A stretch of DNA of 32,195 nt from Micromonospora chalcea (GTDB lineage Bacteria > Actinomycetota > Actinomycetes > Mycobacteriales > Micromonosporaceae), in NCBI RefSeq assembly GCF_002926165.1, contig NZ_MAGP01000160.1:1-32195 (forward strand), read 5' to 3'. Each line of letters starts with the position of its first letter. Positions within the stretch are counted from its first letter, which is position 1. Below are positions 29,411-32,195 of the stretch, piece after piece. A program made the position numbers and the translations under genes. Below the pieces are notes generated by a model. That model had not been told where the DNA came from and searched no databases. It saw only the letters and a list, made by a program, of their open reading frames with translations.

Positions 29411-31531
29411 TCAGGCGGCCACCGCGAGCGCCAGCGGCAGCACGTCCGGCGCGCCGGCCCGGCGCAGCAGCCGCGCCACCATGGCCATGGTCCAGCCCGA
29501 GTCGACCAGGTCGTCCACCAGCAGCACCGGCCCGTCCAGCCCCGGCAGCGCGTCGGCCAGCTCGTCCGGCAGGCGGAAGGCGTCGTGCAGCGCGCGTACC
29601 CGCTGGGCGCTGTTGCCGCGCGGCCCGCCGGCGGCGGTCGGACCGGCTGGGACGACGTGGCCGAGCAGCGGCAGCCGGCCCACGGCGGCGATCCGCTCGG
29701 CCAGCGAGCCCACCAGCAGCGGTCGCGTCCGCGAGCCGACCGCCACCACGCCCACCGGCCGCCGGGGCCACGGGTCGTCGCCGTGCGCCCACGCCTTCAG
29801 CACCTCGACCACGGCCGCCACCACGTCGTCGGGCACCGGGCCGTCGGGCGCCTCCGGCCCGACCAGCCCGCGCAGCCGCCCGCCCCACCCCAGGTCGGAG
29901 AGGCGTCCCACGGCCCGGCCGGGCAGCGCCTGCTCCGCCGGGGGGATGCGGCCCTTCAGGGGTACGCCGACCGCCTCCAACCCGGTCGGCCAGAGCTTCT
30001 TGGGCGGGATCGCGACGCCGGGGCGCCCGAGGAACGTCTGCGCGGCGGTCAGCGCCTCGTCGGAGACGGCTGCCTCGAACAGCGGGCCGGCGCAGTTGTC
30101 GCACCGCCCGCAGTCGGCCGCCCCGGTGTCGTCCAGCCCTTCCCGCAGGTAGCACATGCGGCAGCCGGACGTCGAGGCGTACTCCCGCATGGCCCGCTGC
30201 TCGGCGGCGCGCGCGTCGGCGACGCGCCGCAACCGGGCCTCGTCGTAGACCCACGGATCGCCGGTGGCGAGCCAGCCGCCGCGCACCCGGCGGACCGCGC
30301 CGTCCACGTCGAGCACCTTGAGCATCAGCTCCAGCCGGGCCCGGCGCAGGTCGACCACCGGTTCGAGGGCCTGGGTGGAGATCGGCCGCTCGGTGTCCAG
30401 CGCGGCGAGCACGGCGCGGACCTGCTCCTCGGGCGGGAAGGCGAGCGAGGCGAAGTACCGCCAGATGGCCGCGTCCTCCACGCCGGGCAGGAGCAGCACC
30501 TCGGCGTGCTCGACTGCCCGGCCGGCGCGGCCGACCTGCTGGTAGTAGGCGATCGGCGAGGGCGGCGCGCCCAGGTGCACCACGAAGCCGAGGTCGGGCT
30601 TGTCGAAGCCCATGCCGAGCGCGCTCGTGGCGACCAGCGCCTTGATCTTGTTGTCGAGCAGGTCCTGTTCGGCGGCCCGCCGGTCGGCGTCCTCGGCCTG
30701 CCCGGTGTAGGAGGCGACCGACCAGCCCCGGCCGCGCAGGAAGTCGGCCGTCTCGGTGGCCGCCGCGACGGTGAGCGTGTAAATGATCCCCGAGCCGGGG
30801 AGCCGGTCCAGGTGGTCGGCCAGCCAGGCCAGGCGGTGCGCCGGGCTCGGCAGGTCGAGTACGCCCAGGCGCAGCGACTCCCGGTCGAGCGTGCCCCGCA
30901 GCACCAGCGCGTCACCGAGTTGCTCGGCCACGTCCTGCGTGACCCGGGCGTTGGCGGTGGCGGTGGTGGCGAGCACCGGCGTGCGCTCGGGCAGGTTGGC
31001 CAGGAACGTCCGCAGCCGCCGGTAGTCGGGGCGGAAGTCGTGCCCCCAGTCGGATACGCAGTGCGCCTCGTCCACCACCAGCAGCCCGGTGGTGGCGGCG
31101 AGCTTCGGCAGTACGCCGTCGCGGAAGTCCGGGTTGTTCAGCCGCTCCGGGCTGATCAGCAGCACGTCGACCGCCCCGGCGTGGATCTCGGCGGTGATCT
31201 CGTCCCACTCGTCCAGGTTCGCCGAGTTGATGGTGCGGGCCCGGATGCCGGCGCGGGCCGCCGACTCGACCTGGTTGCGCATCAGCGCCAGCAGCGGCGA
31301 GACGATCACCGTCGGCCCGTGCCGGTTGCCCTCGCGCAGCAGCGCTGTGGCCACGAAGTAGACGGCCGACTTGCCCCAGCCGGTGCGCTGCACGCAGAGC
31401 ACCCGCCGCCGGTCGACCACGAGCGCCTCGATGGCCCGCCACTGGTCCTCGCGCAGCCGGGCGTGGTCACCCGCCAGCCGCCGCAGCACCGCTTCGGCGC
31501 GTTCCCGTACGGCCGTCCGATCCTGGCTCAT
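29411..31531 (-). CDS. RecQ-type DNA helicase fused to a phosphoribosyltransferase-like domain
   Basis: A 706-residue protein. Residues 1-350 form a superfamily 2 helicase core: a Walker A of unusual sequence VQRTGWGKS (47-55), DEAH (154-157) in DEAHCVSDWGHDFRPDYRRL, and motif VI QQVGRAGR (331-338). A RecQ-type zinc site follows, with C457, C460, C474, C477 and C480 (CRMC...CGRCDNC). Residues about 560-706 are a type I phosphoribosyltransferase-like domain, with the PRPP-loop-like sequence LLVDDLVDSGWTMAMVARLL (670-689). The classic RecQ HRDC domain is missing. RecQ helicases unwind 3'-5' DNA in recombination and repair; the added domain suggests nucleotide sensing or transfer, but this is inference. 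ATG 31531 is the only sensible start. Confidence 0.85.
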   Translation of the reverse strand: MSQDRTAVRERAEAVLRRLAGDHARLREDQWRAIEALVVDRRRVLCVQRTGWGKSAVYFVATALLREGNRHGPTVIVSPLLALMRNQVESAARAGIRARTINSANLDEWDEITAEIHAGAVDVLLISPERLNNPDFRDGVLPKLAATTGLLVVDEAHCVSDWGHDFRPDYRRLRTFLANLPERTPVLATTATANARVTQDVAEQLGDALVLRGTLDRESLRLGVLDLPSPAHRLAWLADHLDRLPGSGIIYTLTVAAATETADFLRGRGWSVASYTGQAEDADRRAAEQDLLDNKIKALVATSALGMGFDKPDLGFVVHLGAPPSPIAYYQQVGRAGRAVEHAEVLLLPGVEDAAIWRYFASLAFPPEEQVRAVLAALDTERPISTQALEPVVDLRRARLELMLKVLDVDGAVRRVRGGWLATGDPWVYDEARLRRVADARAAEQRAMREYASTSGCRMCYLREGLDDTGAADCGRCDNCAGPLFEAAVSDEALTAAQTFLGRPGVAIPPKKLWPTGLEAVGVPLKGRIPPAEQALPGRAVGRLSDLGWGGRLRGLVGPEAPDGPVPDDVVAAVVEVLKAWAHGDDPWPRRPVGVVAVGSRTRPLLVGSLAERIAAVGRLPLLGHVVPAGPTAAGGPRGNSAQRVRALHDAFRLPDELADALPGLDGPVLLVDDLVDSGWTMAMVARLLRRAGAPDVLPLALAVAA

Positions 31532-31578
31532 CCGGCATTTCTACCAGGGGTGGCGGGGGCCGCCGTCCCTTCCGCGTG

Positions 31579-32133
31579 TCAGCGGCCGAGTACGGAACCG
31601 CCGTTGACGCCGAGCACCTGCCCGGTGACGTACCCGGCGGACGGGCCGACCAGGTAGCTGACCGCCGCCGCGATGTCGTCCGGCACACCGGCCCGGCCGA
31701 CGAGCGTGGCGGCGACGCGCTTGGCGTGCCCCTCGGGCGTCATCCGGTCGCCGAAGAACTCGGTCTCGGCCACGTAGCCAGGGCTGACCACGTTCACGGT
31801 GATCTGGTCCGGGCCGAGTTGGGCGGCCAGGTCGTACGCCCAGCCGTGCAGCGCGGCCTTCGCTGCCGAGTACGGCCCGCCGCCGCCGCGCTGCGCGGCG
31901 ATCGAGCTGAGCAGGACAACCCGGCCGCCGGGGCGGCGCAGGGCGGGCAGCAGCGCCTCGGTGAGCAGTACGGCGGTGAGCACGTTGGCGTCCAGGTTGG
32001 CCCGCCACCAGTCCGCCACCCCGTCGAGCGAGTCGGTGGACCCGCCCAGGAATCCACCGGCGTTGTTGACGACGGCGTCCACGGCGCGCTCACCCACGGC
32101 GTCCACGACCGCGCCGACCTGCCCCGGATCGGT
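31579..32133 (-). CDS. Short-chain dehydrogenase/reductase, 5' end cut off
   Basis: The frame runs into the right edge, so the N-terminus with the NAD(P)-binding GxxxGxG motif lies outside. What is present is typical of classical SDRs: VVNNAGG (the NNAG motif), the catalytic Ser in VVLLSSIAAQ, YSAAKAALHGWAYDLA with catalytic Tyr and Lys (YxxxK), and the C-terminal QITVNVVSPGYV...YVTGQVLGVNGG. About 185 residues of an expected 240-250 remain. The frame stays open through 32134-32195, but those bases are the reverse complement of 32060-32121 and should not be taken as the true N-terminal region. The true start is outside the window. An ATG at 32106 is internal to the family and not the start. 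Confidence 0.85.
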   Translation of the reverse strand, partial: TDPGQVGAVVDAVGERAVDAVVNNAGGFLGGSTDSLDGVADWWRANLDANVLTAVLLTEALLPALRRPGGRVVLLSSIAAQRGGGGPYSAAKAALHGWAYDLAAQLGPDQITVNVVSPGYVAETEFFGDRMTPEGHAKRVAATLVGRAGVPDDIAAAVSYLVGPSAGYVTGQVLGVNGGSVLGR

Positions 32134-32195
32134 CAGGTCGGCGCGGTCGTGGACGCCGTGGGTGAGCGCGCCGTGGACGCCGTCGTCAACAACGC
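32060..32195. repeat. Terminal inverted repeat (fold-back) at right edge, arms 32060-32121 and 32134-32195
   Basis: The last 62 bases are the exact reverse complement of 32060-32121 (paired positions sum to 64255), separated by 12 bases. Both arms lie in the SDR gene. The centre is a natural short inverted repeat (GCCGACCTG and CAGGTCGGC), the kind of site where template switching can make a fold-back. Pairing is perfect to the last base of the window. With the similar structure at the left edge, this suggests that the window is a whole contig with artefactual ends. Confidence 0.95.

Noticed and set aside
32106..32195. SDR start at ATG 32106, or a real N-terminal extension through 32195.
   Set aside because: The ATG lies inside the conserved family region, and the bases beyond 32133 are the reverse complement of the gene itself.
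1..32195. Prophage, integrative element or insertion sequence.
   Set aside because: No integrase, transposase, phage structural gene or attachment site was seen; codon use and GC look uniform.
1..32195. tRNA, rRNA or known riboswitch.
   Set aside because: Intergenic gaps were read by eye and none showed a cloverleaf, rRNA sequence or a riboswitch core I know. A covariance-model search would settle it.

Overview
The window is high-GC actinobacterial DNA. Gene content, GTG starts, very high third-position GC and AT-rich intergenic palindromes in a GC-rich background all point to Micromonospora or a close relative in the Micromonosporaceae; the genus is an inference. It looks like ordinary chromosome: metabolism, respiration, RNA and DNA helicases, regulators. 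I saw no phage, insertion sequence, CRISPR array, rRNA or tRNA. No gene-free stretch exceeds about 285 bases.

Left part (1-9058). Genes for three Complex I subunits are present, nuoH and nuoC together and nuoB apart, separated by a glucose-1-dehydrogenase-type gene on the other strand and a DUF2252 gene. Next come a secreted beta-rich protein, then a two-gene unit of a GPH-type symporter and a sphingosine-phosphate-lyase-like PLP enzyme. Strong hairpins separate convergent genes.

Middle (9182-14481). A small unknown gene overlaps an AbiEii-like nucleotidyltransferase gene that has lost its catalytic core and frame (pseudogene). An alkyltransferase-like protein (PWHR in place of PCHR) is divergent from proB, and proB and proA (proline synthesis) flank a perfect 38-bp palindrome. 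An alpha/alpha-toroid (prenyltransferase-repeat) protein with a disordered tail follows.

Core block (14663-25640). moeZ, two DUF3152 metalloprotease-like genes, an alpha/beta hydrolase and a 1036-residue low-complexity protein lie on the minus strand. A FasR-like TetR regulator, DUF3107, a ferritin-like (MiaE_2) protein and a DEAD-box RNA helicase follow. This order closely resembles Rv3206c-Rv3211 of Mycobacterium tuberculosis, so it is an old actinobacterial neighbourhood, here with a repeat-rich gene and a second DUF3152 gene.

Right part (25824-32195). A SAM methyltransferase, a small membrane protein divergent from an XRE-type regulator, a CopZ-like metallochaperone overlapping a membrane-anchored His-rich protein, a RecQ helicase with a C-terminal phosphoribosyltransferase-like domain, and an SDR oxidoreductase cut by the window edge.

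The most striking structural fact is that both ends fold back on themselves. Bases 1-95 are the exact reverse complement of 137-231, and 32134-32195 that of 32060-32121. The sequence is probably a whole contig with fold-back ends (assembly or amplification artefact). The terminal 95 and 62 bases should not be read as independent genes until checked.
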